Positions 24,971-34,110 of a DNA stretch of 64,000 nt are shown here, in pieces. The stretch spans positions 410,046 to 474,045 of the forward strand of contig NZ_KK214998.1 in assembly GCF_000633935.1 (NCBI RefSeq), read 5' to 3'. Numbering within the stretch: position 1 is the first letter of the stretch; each line of letters opens with the position of its first letter. The DNA comes from Ectothiorhodospira haloalkaliphila ATCC 51935 (GTDB taxonomy: Bacteria; Pseudomonadota; Gammaproteobacteria; Ectothiorhodospirales; Ectothiorhodospiraceae). The notes below the pieces were generated by a model that saw only the letters and a list, made by a program, of their open reading frames with translations, did not search any database and was not told the origin of the DNA. The translations under genes were made by a program, and so were the position numbers.

Positions 24971-26080
24971 ATGACCACACTCAAGCAGACAACACTCCAT
25001 GACGCCCACGTCGCCGCTGGCGCCCGCATGGTGGATTTCGCCGGCTGGTCCATGCCGGTGCACTATGGGTCCCAACTGGAAGAGCACCACGGTGTACGCC
25101 GCGAGGCCGGGATGTTCGATGTGTCCCACATGACCGTGGTGGACGTGGCCGGCTCCGGGGCGCGGGATTACCTGCGCTACCTGCTGGCCAATGATGTGGA
25201 CAAGCTCAAGGAAAACGGGCGCGCCCTGTATAGCTGCATGCTCAACGAGCAGGGTGGGGTTCTGGACGACCTGATTACCTATCGCCGTGAACAGGGCTAC
25301 CGGGTGGTGGTGAATGCCGCTACCCGCGACAAGGATCTGGCCTGGATGCAGCAGGTGGCCCGGGATATGCCGGGTGCGCCCCAGGTGTCCGTGCAGGAAC
25401 GGGACGACCTGGACATGATCGCTGTTCAGGGCCCCAAGGCCCGGGAACTTTGCCTGCCGCTGTTGCCGGAGGCCCTGCGTTCCGACGTGGAGGCCCTGTC
25501 GCCGTTTCGAGCCTGCGAATGGCAGGACTGGTTCGTGGCCCGCACCGGCTACACCGGTGAGGATGGATTCGAAGTGGTGCTGCCCAAGGGCGAAACCCGC
25601 GCCCTGTGGGATGCCCTGGCCGCCGCCGGTGTGCGCCCCACGGGCCTGGGTGCCCGCGACACCTTGCGCCTGGAGGCCGGCATGAACCTCTATGGCACCG
25701 ACATGGATGAGCAGGTGAGTCCCCTGGAATCCGGCCTGGGCTGGACCGTGGCTCTGGCACCCGCCGACCGTGATTTCATGGGGCGTGCCGCCCTGGAGAA
25801 GCAGAAGGCCGAGGGCGTGCCGCATCGTCTGGTGGGTCTGGTGCTTGAGGGGCGTGGCGTCCTGCGTGGCCACATGCCGGTATCGGCGGGTGAGGCCGGT
25901 CAGGGTGAGACCACCAGCGGCAGTTTCTCCCCCACGCTGGGGGTGGCCATCGCCCTGGCGCGCATCCCCGCTGGCGCCGGCGAGCAAGTTCAGGTGGAGA
26001 TCCGCGGCAAGCAGGTGCCGGCCCGGGTGGTCAAGCCGCCGTTCGTGCGCAACGGTCAGGCCCTGGTCGAGATCCACTGA
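24971..26080 (+). CDS. gcvT: Glycine cleavage system T protein (aminomethyltransferase)
   Basis: 369 residues; releases ammonia and transfers the methylene group from lipoyl-aminomethyl GcvH to tetrahydrofolate. The start [39 protein letters not shown], the folate-site [11 protein letters not shown] and [17 protein letters not shown] are hallmarks. ATG 24971 lies after the riboswitch terminator; an upstream in-frame extension would run through the riboswitch and is rejected. First gene of the gcv cluster. Confidence 0.96.
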   Translation: MTTLKQTTLHDAHVAAGARMVDFAGWSMPVHYGSQLEEHHGVRREAGMFDVSHMTVVDVAGSGARDYLRYLLANDVDKLKENGRALYSCMLNEQGGVLDDLITYRREQGYRVVVNAATRDKDLAWMQQVARDMPGAPQVSVQERDDLDMIAVQGPKARELCLPLLPEALRSDVEALSPFRACEWQDWFVARTGYTGEDGFEVVLPKGETRALWDALAAAGVRPTGLGARDTLRLEAGMNLYGTDMDEQVSPLESGLGWTVALAPADRDFMGRAALEKQKAEGVPHRLVGLVLEGRGVLRGHMPVSAGEAGQGETTSGSFSPTLGVAIALARIPAGAGEQVQVEIRGKQVPARVVKPPFVRNGQALVEIH

Positions 26081-26179
26081 GCCCCCAGACGGTTTATATT
26101 CCCGGGAGGGGCCATTGCCGGCCTCTCTCGTTGTCCCTTTGTCACCTTATCCTCGATTTCATCCTTCGGAGAAGATCCC

Positions 26180-26572
26180 ATGAGCAATGTCCCTGCTGAA
26201 CTGAAATACGCCAAGTCCCACGAATGGGTACGCCAGGAGTCCGACGGCACCCTGACCGTGGGTATCTCCGATCATGCCCAGGAACTACTGGGTGATCTGG
26301 TCTTCGTGGAGACTCCGGAAGAGGGGTCCAGCCTGGAGGCCGGTGCCGCCTGTGCCGTGGTGGAATCCGTCAAGGCCGCCTCGGATGTGTACGCCCCCGT
26401 GAGCGGCGACGTGGTGGCCGTGAACGAACAATTGGGCGATAGCCCGGAACTGGTGAACAGTGATGCCTACGGCGAGGGCTGGATCTTTCGCGTCAAGCCC
26501 GCCAACACCAGCGAACTGGATGCCCTGATGGACGCCGACGCCTACAATCAGCACCTGGAGGCCGAGGGCTGA
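26180..26572 (+). CDS. gcvH: Glycine cleavage system H protein
   Basis: 130-residue lipoyl carrier. The lipoylated lysine is Lys65 in [44 protein letters not shown] is the family core. Follows gcvT by 99 bp and precedes gcvPA by 66 bp. Confidence 0.97.
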   Translation: MSNVPAELKYAKSHEWVRQESDGTLTVGISDHAQELLGDLVFVETPEEGSSLEAGAACAVVESVKAASDVYAPVSGDVVAVNEQLGDSPELVNSDAYGEGWIFRVKPANTSELDALMDADAYNQHLEAEG

Positions 26573-26638
26573 GGCGGGCCAGTCAGCGCCGCTTGCCCCC
26601 AAACCCGCCGCCAGCAGCCCGGAGACCCTCGACAAGCC

Positions 26639-27994
26639 ATGCCCTTCATTCCCCATACTGAATCCGATGTGCGCGAGATGCTCGACGCCATTGGCGCCGA
26701 CAGCGTCGAAACCCTTTTCGACGAAATCCCTTCCGCCCTGCGCGTGGACGGCCTGCGGGGCGTACCGCCGGCGATGAGCGAAATGGAGGTCACCCGGCTG
26801 ATGGAGGCCCGGGCTGGCGAGGACGCCACCTGCCTGAACTTCATCGGGGCTGGTGCCTACGAGCACCATATCCCGGCGGCCGTGTGGCAGATCGCCACCC
26901 GCGGCGAGTTCTACAGCGCCTACACCCCCTACCAGGCCGAGGCCAGCCAGGGAACCCTGCAGCTCATTTACGAATACCAGACCATGATGAGCCGGCTCAC
27001 CGGGCTGCCCATGTCCAATGCCTCCTTGTACGACGGGGCGTCGGCCCTGGCCGAGGCAGTGCTCATGGCGGTGCGCGCCAACCGCAAGTCCAAGGCCCGC
27101 AAGGTGCTCATGCCCACCAGCGTGCATCCGGCCTATCGTGCGGTGACCCGCAGCATCGTCGGCAGTCAGGGAATCGATCTGGTGGAGGTGCCTTTCGATC
27201 CAGACACCGGTCGAGTGGACGTGGCCTCCCTGTGCGACTTCGAGGGCGGGGATGTGACCGCCCTGGTGATCCCGCAACCCAACTTCTTTGGTGTGATGGA
27301 AGAAGTGGATGCCCTTACTGACTGGGCCCATGCCCAGGGCGCCCAGGCCATTGGCGTGGTCAATCCCGTCTCCCTGGCCCTGCTCAAGGCCCCCGGTGAA
27401 TGGGGTACCAAGGGGGCCGACATGGTGGTGGGTGACGGCCAGCCCCTGGGCGCGCCGCTGTCCTCCGGCGGGCCCTATTTTGGCTTCATGTGCTGTCGCA
27501 AGGAGCATGTCCGCCAGATGCCGGGGCGCGTGGTGGGCCGCACGAAGGACGCCGACGGTCGCGAGGGGTTCGTGCTCACCCTGCAGGCCCGGGAGCAGCA
27601 CATCCGCCGCTCCAAGGCCACCTCGAATATCTGCACCAACCAGGGGCTGGTGGTCACGGCTGCCACCATCCACATGGCCTTGCTGGGGCCGGAGGGCCTG
27701 GAGCGGGTGGCCAGCACCTGCATGAACAACACCGCCGCCCTGGTGGACAAGCTCAAGGCCAGGGGCTTCGATGTTGCCTTCTCCGCTGAGCGCTTCCACG
27801 AAGCGGCCATCCGTCTGGGCACCGATGCCGAGAAGGTGATGCAGCGCATGTCCGAGGAAGGCGTACTGGGCGGGTATCCTCTGGGCCGGGATTATCCGGA
27901 TCTCAAGGATGTCCTGCTGTTGTGCGTGACGGAGACCAAGACCGAGGCGGATCTGGATGCCCACGTGGAGGCCTTGGAGAAGGCGGTCTCTTAA
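26639..27994 (+). CDS. gcvPA: Glycine dehydrogenase (decarboxylating) subunit 1
   Basis: 451-residue N-terminal half of P protein in its split form. It carries the family opening [49 protein letters not shown] and [28 protein letters not shown]. It lacks the PLP lysine, which is in subunit 2, encoded 1.1 kb downstream after tpx. Split P proteins form an alpha2beta2 complex. Confidence 0.96.
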   Translation: MPFIPHTESDVREMLDAIGADSVETLFDEIPSALRVDGLRGVPPAMSEMEVTRLMEARAGEDATCLNFIGAGAYEHHIPAAVWQIATRGEFYSAYTPYQAEASQGTLQLIYEYQTMMSRLTGLPMSNASLYDGASALAEAVLMAVRANRKSKARKVLMPTSVHPAYRAVTRSIVGSQGIDLVEVPFDPDTGRVDVASLCDFEGGDVTALVIPQPNFFGVMEEVDALTDWAHAQGAQAIGVVNPVSLALLKAPGEWGTKGADMVVGDGQPLGAPLSSGGPYFGFMCCRKEHVRQMPGRVVGRTKDADGREGFVLTLQAREQHIRRSKATSNICTNQGLVVTAATIHMALLGPEGLERVASTCMNNTAALVDKLKARGFDVAFSAERFHEAAIRLGTDAEKVMQRMSEEGVLGGYPLGRDYPDLKDVLLLCVTETKTEADLDAHVEALEKAVS

Positions 27995-28026
27995 CGTGAA
28001 AGAACCCAGGTTCAGCTACGGAAGCT

Positions 28027-28132
28027 CCCTTCTCCCCCTGGGGGAGAAGGGCTGGGGATGAGGGGGCGGGGGAGGCACTGTGCCGGTCCTCGCCCCTCAC
28101 CCCAACCCCTCTCCCCTGAGGGGAGAGGGGCT
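28027..28132. repeat. Family A intergenic hairpin pair, copy 3
   Basis: CCCTTCTCCCCC/GGGGGAGAAGGG hairpin, GCTGGGGATGAGGGG, spacer, then CCCCTCACCCCAACCCCTCTCCCC/GGGGAGAGGGG. It begins 33 bp after gcvPA. The remaining ~220 bp to tpx hold only short GC-rich palindromes (for example CTTGGGGAGG...CCCCCCAAG) and the tpx ribosome site. Confidence 0.8.
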
Positions 28133-28354
28133 CGTAATGTATCTTTCATCATCGGGGGTGCCTCACCACCCTGATGCATGAGAGTTAGGGCGGGCCCACT
28201 GAACCCGGGTCGGGCCGGGATTGCCCAAGACCTGAGCAAGGTTGACCGCTGCATTCCCGCCCCCATGCCGGCAATGGGCTGGCTTGGGGAGGGTATGCGG
28301 CACAGATCGGGGGCAAGCCCCCCAAGCAGACCAAAAGACCGGAGGAGACTCTCC

Positions 28355-28855
28355 ATGGCCAAGATCACCCTGCAGGGCAATCCCATCAACACCAGCGGCG
28401 ACCTGCCCCAGGTGGGCAGCAAGGCACCCGCGTTCACCCTGGTGGACATCGACCTGAATGACGTGAGGCTCAGCGACTTCAATGGCAAGAGGAAGATTCT
28501 CTATATCACGCCGAGCCTTGATACACCGGTCTGCGCGCTGGCCACCAAGAAACTCGATGCATGGGTTGCCGAACGCGACGACGTGGTGGTGCTGACCGTT
28601 TCGGCGGACCTGCCCTTTGCCCAGGGTCGGTTCTGTGGCAGTGAGAGTGTGGAACGGGCGAAGACCCTTTCCATGATGCGGTCGCGGAATTTCGCCAAGG
28701 ACTATGGCGTGCTGATCGTGGATGGCCCCCTGGCCGGCATTACCAGCCGGGCGCTGCTGGTGCTGGATGAGAAAGATACCGTGGTCCACACGGAACTGGT
28801 GCCGGAGATCGCCCAGGAGCCGGATTATGACAAGGCCTACGCCGCCCTTGGGTGA
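28355..28855 (+). CDS. tpx: Thiol peroxidase (atypical 2-Cys peroxiredoxin)
   Basis: 166-residue peroxiredoxin reducing lipid and alkyl hydroperoxides with thioredoxin. The peroxidatic cysteine is Cys60 (PSLDTPVC) and the resolving cysteine Cys94 (GRFCGSES), one residue off the E. coli pair 61/95. The region after Cys60 (ALATKKLDA) differs from the usual SVRxFN stretch. Start at ATG 28355 behind GGAGGAGA; the frame upstream is not protein-like. It sits between gcvPA and gcvPB, flanked on both sides by family A repeats, so it may be a later insertion into the gcv cluster. Confidence 0.93.
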   Translation: MAKITLQGNPINTSGDLPQVGSKAPAFTLVDIDLNDVRLSDFNGKRKILYITPSLDTPVCALATKKLDAWVAERDDVVVLTVSADLPFAQGRFCGSESVERAKTLSMMRSRNFAKDYGVLIVDGPLAGITSRALLVLDEKDTVVHTELVPEIAQEPDYDKAYAALG

Positions 28856-28870
28856 GCGGGCCGCCGCATG

Positions 28871-29042
28871 CCCCTCACCCCAACCCCTCTCCCCTGGGGG
28901 GAGAGGGGCCAGACGGTTGCACTCTCTTCTCCCTTGAGGGGAGAAGGGCCAGACGGTTGCACTCCCTTCTCCCTTGAGGGGAGAGGGGCCAGACGGTTGT
29001 ACTCCCTTCTCCCCTCAGGGGAGAAGGGCCGGGGATGAGGGG
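28871..29042. repeat. Family A cluster, copy 4, with three 40-bp tandem units
   Basis: Starts CCCCTCACCCCAACCCC and ends GGGCCGGGGATGAGGGG like other copies. Between them a 40-bp unit beginning CCAGACGGTTG and ending in a CTTCTCCC/GGGGAGA hairpin is repeated at 28909, 28949 and 28989 with few changes. It fills the gap between tpx and gcvPB. Confidence 0.85.
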
Positions 29043-29111
29043 GGAGCGGTGGGCACAGTGCCATCACCGCCCCCTGTACCGAACATTATTTCCCAGACTC
29101 AGGAGCAAGGT

Positions 29112-30581
29112 ATGTTGATCTTTGAACTCTCCCGTCCCGGGCGTCGGGCCACCAGCCAGGCGCCGTTGGCCGAGCCCGCCGCGCCGGCGGTGCCCGAACG
29201 TTTCCGGCGGGGCAGCCGGGTGCCTTTGCCTGAGGTCTCGGAACTGGACGTGGTACGCCATTACACCCGGCTGTCCCAAAAGAACTTCTCCATCGACACC
29301 CATTTCTATCCCCTGGGCTCGTGCACCATGAAGTACAACCCGCGGGCCTGCAACAGCCTGGCCATGCTGCCGGGTTTCATGCGCCGTCACCCCTATGCCC
29401 CCGAGCAGGTGAGCCAGGGCTTCATGGCCTGCATGTACGAACTGCAGGAAATGCTCATGGACGTGACCGGCATGCGTCAGGTCTCGCTGACCCCCATGGC
29501 GGGCGCCCAGGGTGAATTTGCTGGTGTGGCCATGATCCGTGCCTATCACCAGTCCCGTGGGGACGATGCCCGCACGGAAATCATTGTCCCCGACGCGGCC
29601 CACGGCACGAACCCGGCCACCGCCACCATGTGTGGCTACACGGTGCGGGAAATCCCCACCGATGCCGACGGGGATGTGAACATGGAGGCCCTGAAGGAAG
29701 CCGTCGGGCCGACCACGGCAGGCATCATGCTCACCAACCCCTCCACCGTGGGTGTGTTCGAGCGGCGTATCAAGGAGATCGCCCAGGTGGTCCACGATGC
29801 CGGTGGCCTGCTGTATTACGACGGCGCCAACCTGAATGCCATCCTGGGCAAGGTGCGCCCGGGCGACATGGGCTTTGACGTGATCCACATGAACCTGCAC
29901 AAGACCTTCTCCACCCCCCATGGGGGCGGTGGTCCGGGTGCTGGCGCCGTGGGCGTGAGCGATCGCCTGCGTCCTTTCGTGCCCGTGCCGGTGGTGGACA
30001 AGCAGGGTGATGAATACCGCTGGCTGACGGAGAAGGATTTGCCTCAGAGCATCGGTCGCCTGTCAGCCTTTGCCGGCAACGCCGGTGTGCTGCTGCGGGC
30101 CTATGTGTACATGCGCCTGCTGGGTCGGGAGGGGATGCCCCGGGTGGCAGACTTCTCCACCCTGAATGCCAACTATGTGATGGCCCGCCTGAAGGAAAAG
30201 GGTTTCGATCTGGCCTTCCCCAACCGCCGTGCCACCCACGAGTTCATCGTCACCCTGCGCCGTCAGGCCAAGGAGAATGGGGTGACTGCCATGGATGTGG
30301 CCAAACGCCTGCTGGACTACGGTTTCCATGCGCCCACCACGTACTTCCCGCTGCTGGTGCCCGAATGTCTGCTGCTGGAGCCCACCGAGACGGAGAGCAA
30401 GGAGACCCTGGACGGCTTTGTGGAGGCCATGGGGCAGATCCTGGACGAGGCCCGTAACGATCCCGAAAAGGTGAAGGGTGCCCCTTACACCCAGCCCAAT
30501 CGGCGTTTTGACGAGGTGCGCGCCGCCAAGGAACTGGACCTGGCCTGGACGGGCTCGACACGCGAGGCGGCAGCCGGCTGA
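29112..30581 (+). CDS. gcvPB: Glycine dehydrogenase (decarboxylating) subunit 2
   Basis: 489-residue C-terminal half of the split P protein. The PLP lysine is in [20 protein letters not shown] (the motif is split by my limit at 20 residues). [28 protein letters not shown] and [11 protein letters not shown] are further family motifs. ATG 29112 gives [13 protein letters not shown], the usual start. The TGA overlaps the dgkA ATG by one base (TGATG). Confidence 0.96.
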   Translation: MLIFELSRPGRRATSQAPLAEPAAPAVPERFRRGSRVPLPEVSELDVVRHYTRLSQKNFSIDTHFYPLGSCTMKYNPRACNSLAMLPGFMRRHPYAPEQVSQGFMACMYELQEMLMDVTGMRQVSLTPMAGAQGEFAGVAMIRAYHQSRGDDARTEIIVPDAAHGTNPATATMCGYTVREIPTDADGDVNMEALKEAVGPTTAGIMLTNPSTVGVFERRIKEIAQVVHDAGGLLYYDGANLNAILGKVRPGDMGFDVIHMNLHKTFSTPHGGGGPGAGAVGVSDRLRPFVPVPVVDKQGDEYRWLTEKDLPQSIGRLSAFAGNAGVLLRAYVYMRLLGREGMPRVADFSTLNANYVMARLKEKGFDLAFPNRRATHEFIVTLRRQAKENGVTAMDVAKRLLDYGFHAPTTYFPLLVPECLLLEPTETESKETLDGFVEAMGQILDEARNDPEKVKGAPYTQPNRRFDEVRAAKELDLAWTGSTREAAAG

Positions 30582-30943
30582 TGGCCCACAGTGGCCACCG
30601 GGGCCTGACACGGATCATCAAGGCCGCCGGTTATTCCTGGAAGGGGCTGCGCAGCACCTTCAAGCACGAGGCCGCCTTTCGCCAGGAATTGATGGCCATG
30701 CTCATCCTGGTACCCCTGGCCCTTTGGCTGGGGGACACCGGGGTGGAACGGGCCCTGCTTCTGGGGTCCTTGCTGCTGGTGCTCATCGTGGAGTTGCTCA
30801 ACAGCAGCGTGGAGGCCGCCATCGACCGCATCGGCGAGGAGTTGCATCCGCTCTCGGCCCGGGCCAAGGATATGGGCTCGGCGGCCGTCTTCCTGGCCAT
30901 CGCCCATGCGGTGGTGGTCTGGGTGCTGGTGTTGTGGGGATGA
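30581..30943 (+). CDS. dgkA: Diacylglycerol kinase
   Basis: 120-residue three-helix membrane kinase recycling diacylglycerol to phosphatidic acid. The motif VELLNSSVEAAIDRIGEELHPLSARAKDMGSAAVFLA is diagnostic. It begins inside the gcvPB stop codon, so the two are translationally coupled, although their functions are unrelated. Confidence 0.96.
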   Translation: MAHSGHRGLTRIIKAAGYSWKGLRSTFKHEAAFRQELMAMLILVPLALWLGDTGVERALLLGSLLLVLIVELLNSSVEAAIDRIGEELHPLSARAKDMGSAAVFLAIAHAVVVWVLVLWG

Positions 30944-31059
30944 TGTCCTGGAGAGATTGATCTTTCTCAGTGACGCGTTCCCGTCTACACTCTGTCAGGC
31001 ATGTGAAGGCACCGGCCATGCATCGGTGCCCATCTGACCTACACCCAGAGGAGAACAAC

Positions 31060-31563
31060 ATGAAACGCATCTCGGCAACCCTTGCTGCTGCCTCGCTCGC
31101 CCTGGCGATGGGCTCCGTCGCTCAGGCTCAGGAATCCCCCGCCATTGATTTCAAGATCATGACGCTGGATACGGCCTATGAGCTGGCGCGGGCCACCCTG
31201 GAGGCCTGCCGGGAGGAGGGCGTCAATGTGGCCGTGACCGTCGTGGATCGTGGCGGCAACACGCAGGTGGTCCTGCGCGACACCCTGGCCATGGACATCA
31301 CCCTGGCCATCAGCCAGCAGAAGGCCTACACCGCCATGTCATTCAATGGCCCGCTCTCCGAGATGGAGGATCGCTTCACCAAGCCCTTCCAGGTGGGCAA
31401 GGTGGAGGGCCTGGTGTTCTCCGCCGGTGGTCTGCCCATTCACGCGGCGGGCCGCATCGTCGGTGGCGTGGGTGTGAGTGGCGCCCCCTCGGGCGAGACC
31501 GACGAGATGTGCGCCCGCGCGGGTATCGACGCCGTGCAGATGGATCTGGAGATGATCCAGTAG
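31060..31563 (+). CDS. Secreted GlcG/HbpS-like heme-binding family protein
   Basis: 167 residues. The signal peptide MKRISATLAAASLALAMGSVAQA targets it to the periplasm. The mature part has the GlcG/HbpS pattern: LTLDTAYELARATLEACREEG-type helix, VAVTVVDRGGNTQVVLRDTLA, and PIHAAGRIVGGVGVSGAPSGETDE. Members bind heme or corrinoids, but the physiological role is usually unknown. ATG 31060 follows AGAGGAGA. A monocistronic gene, with REP-like repeats directly downstream. Confidence 0.88.
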   Translation: MKRISATLAAASLALAMGSVAQAQESPAIDFKIMTLDTAYELARATLEACREEGVNVAVTVVDRGGNTQVVLRDTLAMDITLAISQQKAYTAMSFNGPLSEMEDRFTKPFQVGKVEGLVFSAGGLPIHAAGRIVGGVGVSGAPSGETDEMCARAGIDAVQMDLEMIQ

Positions 31564-31590
31564 GGCTTCACCCTGTAAAGGCACATTCTT

Positions 31591-31822
31591 GTGGGAGCGG
31601 CCCTTGGCCGCGAAGGCCGCTGTCTCCGGAGCCCCCCTTTCGCGGGCAGGCCCGCTCCCACCCACGAGGTCTGCACAGAGCAGCAGGCACCGGATGCGGC
31701 GCAAGCCCCCGTGGGAGCGGCCCTTGGCCGCGAATGCCGCTGTCTCCGGAGCTCCCTTTCGCGGGCAGGTCCGCTCCCACACACGAGGTCTGCACGGAGC
31801 AGCAGGCACCGGATGCCGCTAC
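31591..31822. repeat. Tandem 120-bp duplication of a family B REP pair
   Basis: Unit 1 starts at 31591 and unit 2 at 31711; each has GTGGGAGCGGCCCTTGGCCG, a TCCGGAG centre, the inverse GGCAGG(C/T)CCGCTCCCAC and the spacer ACGAGGTCTGCACnGAGCAG. The two units differ at only a few bases. They fill the 311-bp gap between the GlcG-like gene and the convergent znuA. Confidence 0.85.
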
Positions 31823-31874
31823 ACTCCCACTGGAAACCCGATGCTCCTGGGCTTGAAATGCTCTCTGGCAGCCA

Positions 31875-32930
31875 TCACGACTGGCCTGGACTCAGACATT
31901 CCACGAGGCTGTCCGCCAGATTCTCCAGCAGGCGGTAATAGCTCTCTTCGCCGGCCGGCAGTCGGGCGCCGAGGGGATCCAGCTCACCCACCCGGGCCCC
32001 GGTGCCCTCGGTCAGGGTTTCCACGATGGCCGGGCGGAACTGCGGTTCGGTGAACACGCAGATGGCATCGGATTCGCGGATGCGTTCCCGAAGCGCCTGA
32101 ACCCGCTGGGCACCGGGGCTGCGGGACGGGTCCACGGTGATGGAGCCGGCGGGGGTGAGGCCGTAGTGCTTCTCGAAATACTGGTAGGCATCGTGAAAGA
32201 CGATGAAGGGACGATCACTGACCGGATCCAGCCGTGACTTGAGTTCCTCGTCCAGGGCCTCCATGCGCGATAGCATCCGATCCCGGTTTTCCTCATAGCG
32301 ACCGGCATTGTCCGGATCCGCGTCGGCCAGTACCTGGGCCACCTGACGCACGATGGCGGCGGCATTGTCCGGGCTCAGCCAGATGTGGGCATCCACATGA
32401 TGGCCGTGGGAGTGACCATGATCATGATGACCCTCATCGCCATGGGCGTGATCGTGGTGGTCATCGTGGCCATGATCGTTGTCGTGGTGATGATGCTCAT
32501 GCTCATGCCCGTGGTCGTGACCGTGATCTCCATCGTGGGAGGAATGGTCATGGCGATGGGCTTCCCAGACGCCCCCCTCTCGGCCTGAGTGCACGGTCAG
32601 ATCCGCGTCCTTGAGCAGGGTGACTTTTCGGACCGACTCTGGCAGGGTCGCGATCGGGCGCTCCAGGAAGGTTTCCAGGTGGGGGCCGACCCAGACGAGG
32701 ACATCGGCGGATTGCATTTGTCGCCGATCCGATGGGCGCATGCTGTAGCTGTGCGGCGAGGCGCCCGCCGGCACCAGCAGGGTGGGTTCCCCGACGCCAT
32801 CCATCACGCCACTCACCAGGTTATGGATGGGCGGGATGCTCACCACCACCTGGGGGGCGGCAGAGGCCGTAACCGGCCCGATCAACAGGGCACCGAGGAC
32901 AGCAGAGATCGTCAGGCGTGACAGTTTCAT
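31875..32930 (-). CDS. znuA: Zinc ABC transporter periplasmic binding protein
   Basis: 351-residue cluster A-I substrate-binding protein. A signal peptide (MKLSRLTISAVLGALLIGPVTASA) precedes PQVVVSIPPIHNLVSGVM. Zinc ligands are expected at His60 (ASPHSYSM), His182 (VDAHIWLS) and the histidine in IVFHDAYQYF. Residues 125-182 form a long His/Asp-rich loop, typical of zinc chaperoning in ZnuA. It is transcribed away from znuCB across a shared control region with a Zur-like palindrome. Confidence 0.95.
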   Translation of the reverse strand: MKLSRLTISAVLGALLIGPVTASAAPQVVVSIPPIHNLVSGVMDGVGEPTLLVPAGASPHSYSMRPSDRRQMQSADVLVWVGPHLETFLERPIATLPESVRKVTLLKDADLTVHSGREGGVWEAHRHDHSSHDGDHGHDHGHEHEHHHHDNDHGHDDHHDHAHGDEGHHDHGHSHGHHVDAHIWLSPDNAAAIVRQVAQVLADADPDNAGRYEENRDRMLSRMEALDEELKSRLDPVSDRPFIVFHDAYQYFEKHYGLTPAGSITVDPSRSPGAQRVQALRERIRESDAICVFTEPQFRPAIVETLTEGTGARVGELDPLGARLPAGEESYYRLLENLADSLVECLSPGQS

Positions 32931-32975
32931 GTTGATTCCTCTTGTCTTTTTTCAGGCGAAACCCGGATGTATCCG

Positions 32976-33117
32976 AACCTCGTCGGGGCCGTGTCCTCGG
33001 GAGCGGGTGTCAGCCGCATGGATGCGGCTGCCAAGCCTTCAGGGATGAATTCACGGCGTCCCGCGGACGAAGACACGGCCCCGTCGAGGTTCACCCCGAT
33101 GCCAGAACCCGGGCAGC
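32976..33117. repeat. Family C palindromic element, copy 1
   Basis: The arms 32976-32999 and 33068-33091 pair at 22 of 24 positions; the core between contains GCGGGTGTCAGCCGCATGGA, the GCCGCAT/ATGCGGC hairpin and a GGCGTCCCGCGGA end. A conserved flank with AACCCGGGCAGCC extends it to 33117. The other copy is at 37211-37349 in the opposite orientation. Confidence 0.8.
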
Positions 33118-33122
33118 CGATG

Positions 33123-33165
33123 TTGGGCATCAAAAAAAGGGCCGTCCCCTTTCTTTGATGCCCAA
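33123..33165. repeat. 19-bp hairpin bounded by CCCGGGCAGCCG repeats
   Basis: TTGGGCATCAAAAAAAGGG pairs with CCCTTTCTTTGATGCCCAA with one mismatch around a CCGTC loop. Copies of CCCGGGCAGCCG flank it (33109 and 33168). It has no protein content. A family B half site follows at 33195-33219. Confidence 0.7.
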
Positions 33166-33260
33166 GCCCGGGCAGCCGGATGCCCGGAAAGGCCTTTCGC
33201 GGCCAAGGGCCGCTCCCACGGGGAGACCGATGGTATTTACACTATCATTCTTCAGTCTTG

Positions 33261-33284
33261 AAAACGATATACTATAACGAGTCA
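33261..33284. promoter_or_regulatory. Candidate Zur box between znuA and znuCB
   Basis: GATATA-C-TATAAC (33266-33278), extended by AAAAC and GAGT, resembles the Zur consensus TGTTATA-n-TATAACA with one internal mismatch. It lies ~30 bp before znuC and ~330 bp from znuA in the shared upstream region. Zinc-dependent repression is inferred; the zur gene is not in the window. Confidence 0.6.
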
Positions 33285-33306
33285 GCAGGAAACCGGTTGT
33301 CATCCA

Positions 33307-34110
33307 GTGTTTGAATTTTTCAGGAAGCCTCAGCCAAAAACAGCCCTGCAGGGCCGTCTTCTGGATGCCCGGGGGATCAGCCTGCAGCTCAGCGGGCGGC
33401 GTGTCCTCGAAGATGTGGACCTGTCGGTGGAGCCCGGGCAGATCACCACCATCATCGGCCCCAATGGCGCCGGCAAGACCACGTTGCTGCGCATCCTGCT
33501 GGGGCTGCAGACCCCCAGTGCGGGGCGGCTGCTGCGTCGCCCGGGGCTGCGCGTCGGCTACATGCCTCAGCGCATCGTGGTGGACGATGTGATGCCCATC
33601 ACCGTGCGGCGTTTCATGGCATTGGGCGGCCGGGCGCCTCGGGATGAGCTTCGCCGGGTGCTGGCCGAAGTGGGGGTGGAACACCTGCTGGAGCAGCCGG
33701 TGCAATCGGTGTCCGGGGGGGAGATGCAGCGGATCCTGCTGGCGCGGGCCCTGCTGCGCCGGCCCCATCTGCTGGCACTGGATGAACCGGCCCAGGGTGT
33801 GGACGTGTCCGGGCAGGGGGAGGTGTTTCAGTTGATCGCCGCCCTGAGGGATCGTTACGGCTGCGGCGTGGTGATGGTGTCCCATGAACTGCATCTGGTG
33901 ATGGAGGCGGCCGACTCGGTGATCTGCCTGAATCAGCATGTGTGCTGCACGGGGCGCCCGGAGGCGGTCAGTCAGGATCCGGCCTATCTGCGCCTGTTCG
34001 GGCATTCCGTCCCGCCCGGCGTGGCGGTGTACACCCATCATCATGATCATCGCCATGACCTGCATGGAGATGTGGTCAAGGATGCTGTGAAGGAGCACGA
34101 GGAATGTTGA
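33307..34110 (+). CDS. znuC: Zinc ABC transporter ATP-binding protein
   Basis: 267-residue ABC ATPase. Walker A GPNGAGKTT, signature SVSGGEMQRILLARALL, Walker B LLALDEPAQGVD and the switch histidine in VMVSHELHLVM. The C-terminus is histidine-rich (YTHHHDHRHDLHG), as in many ZnuC proteins. GTG 33307 is the likely start. It overlaps znuB by 7 bp. Confidence 0.95.
   Translation: MFEFFRKPQPKTALQGRLLDARGISLQLSGRRVLEDVDLSVEPGQITTIIGPNGAGKTTLLRILLGLQTPSAGRLLRRPGLRVGYMPQRIVVDDVMPITVRRFMALGGRAPRDELRRVLAEVGVEHLLEQPVQSVSGGEMQRILLARALLRRPHLLALDEPAQGVDVSGQGEVFQLIAALRDRYGCGVVMVSHELHLVMEAADSVICLNQHVCCTGRPEAVSQDPAYLRLFGHSVPPGVAVYTHHHDHRHDLHGDVVKDAVKEHEEC

Noticed and set aside
28909-29028. Three 40-bp repeats as a CRISPR array
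   Set aside because: The units are contiguous without unique spacers, belong to the family A hairpin, and no cas gene is present.
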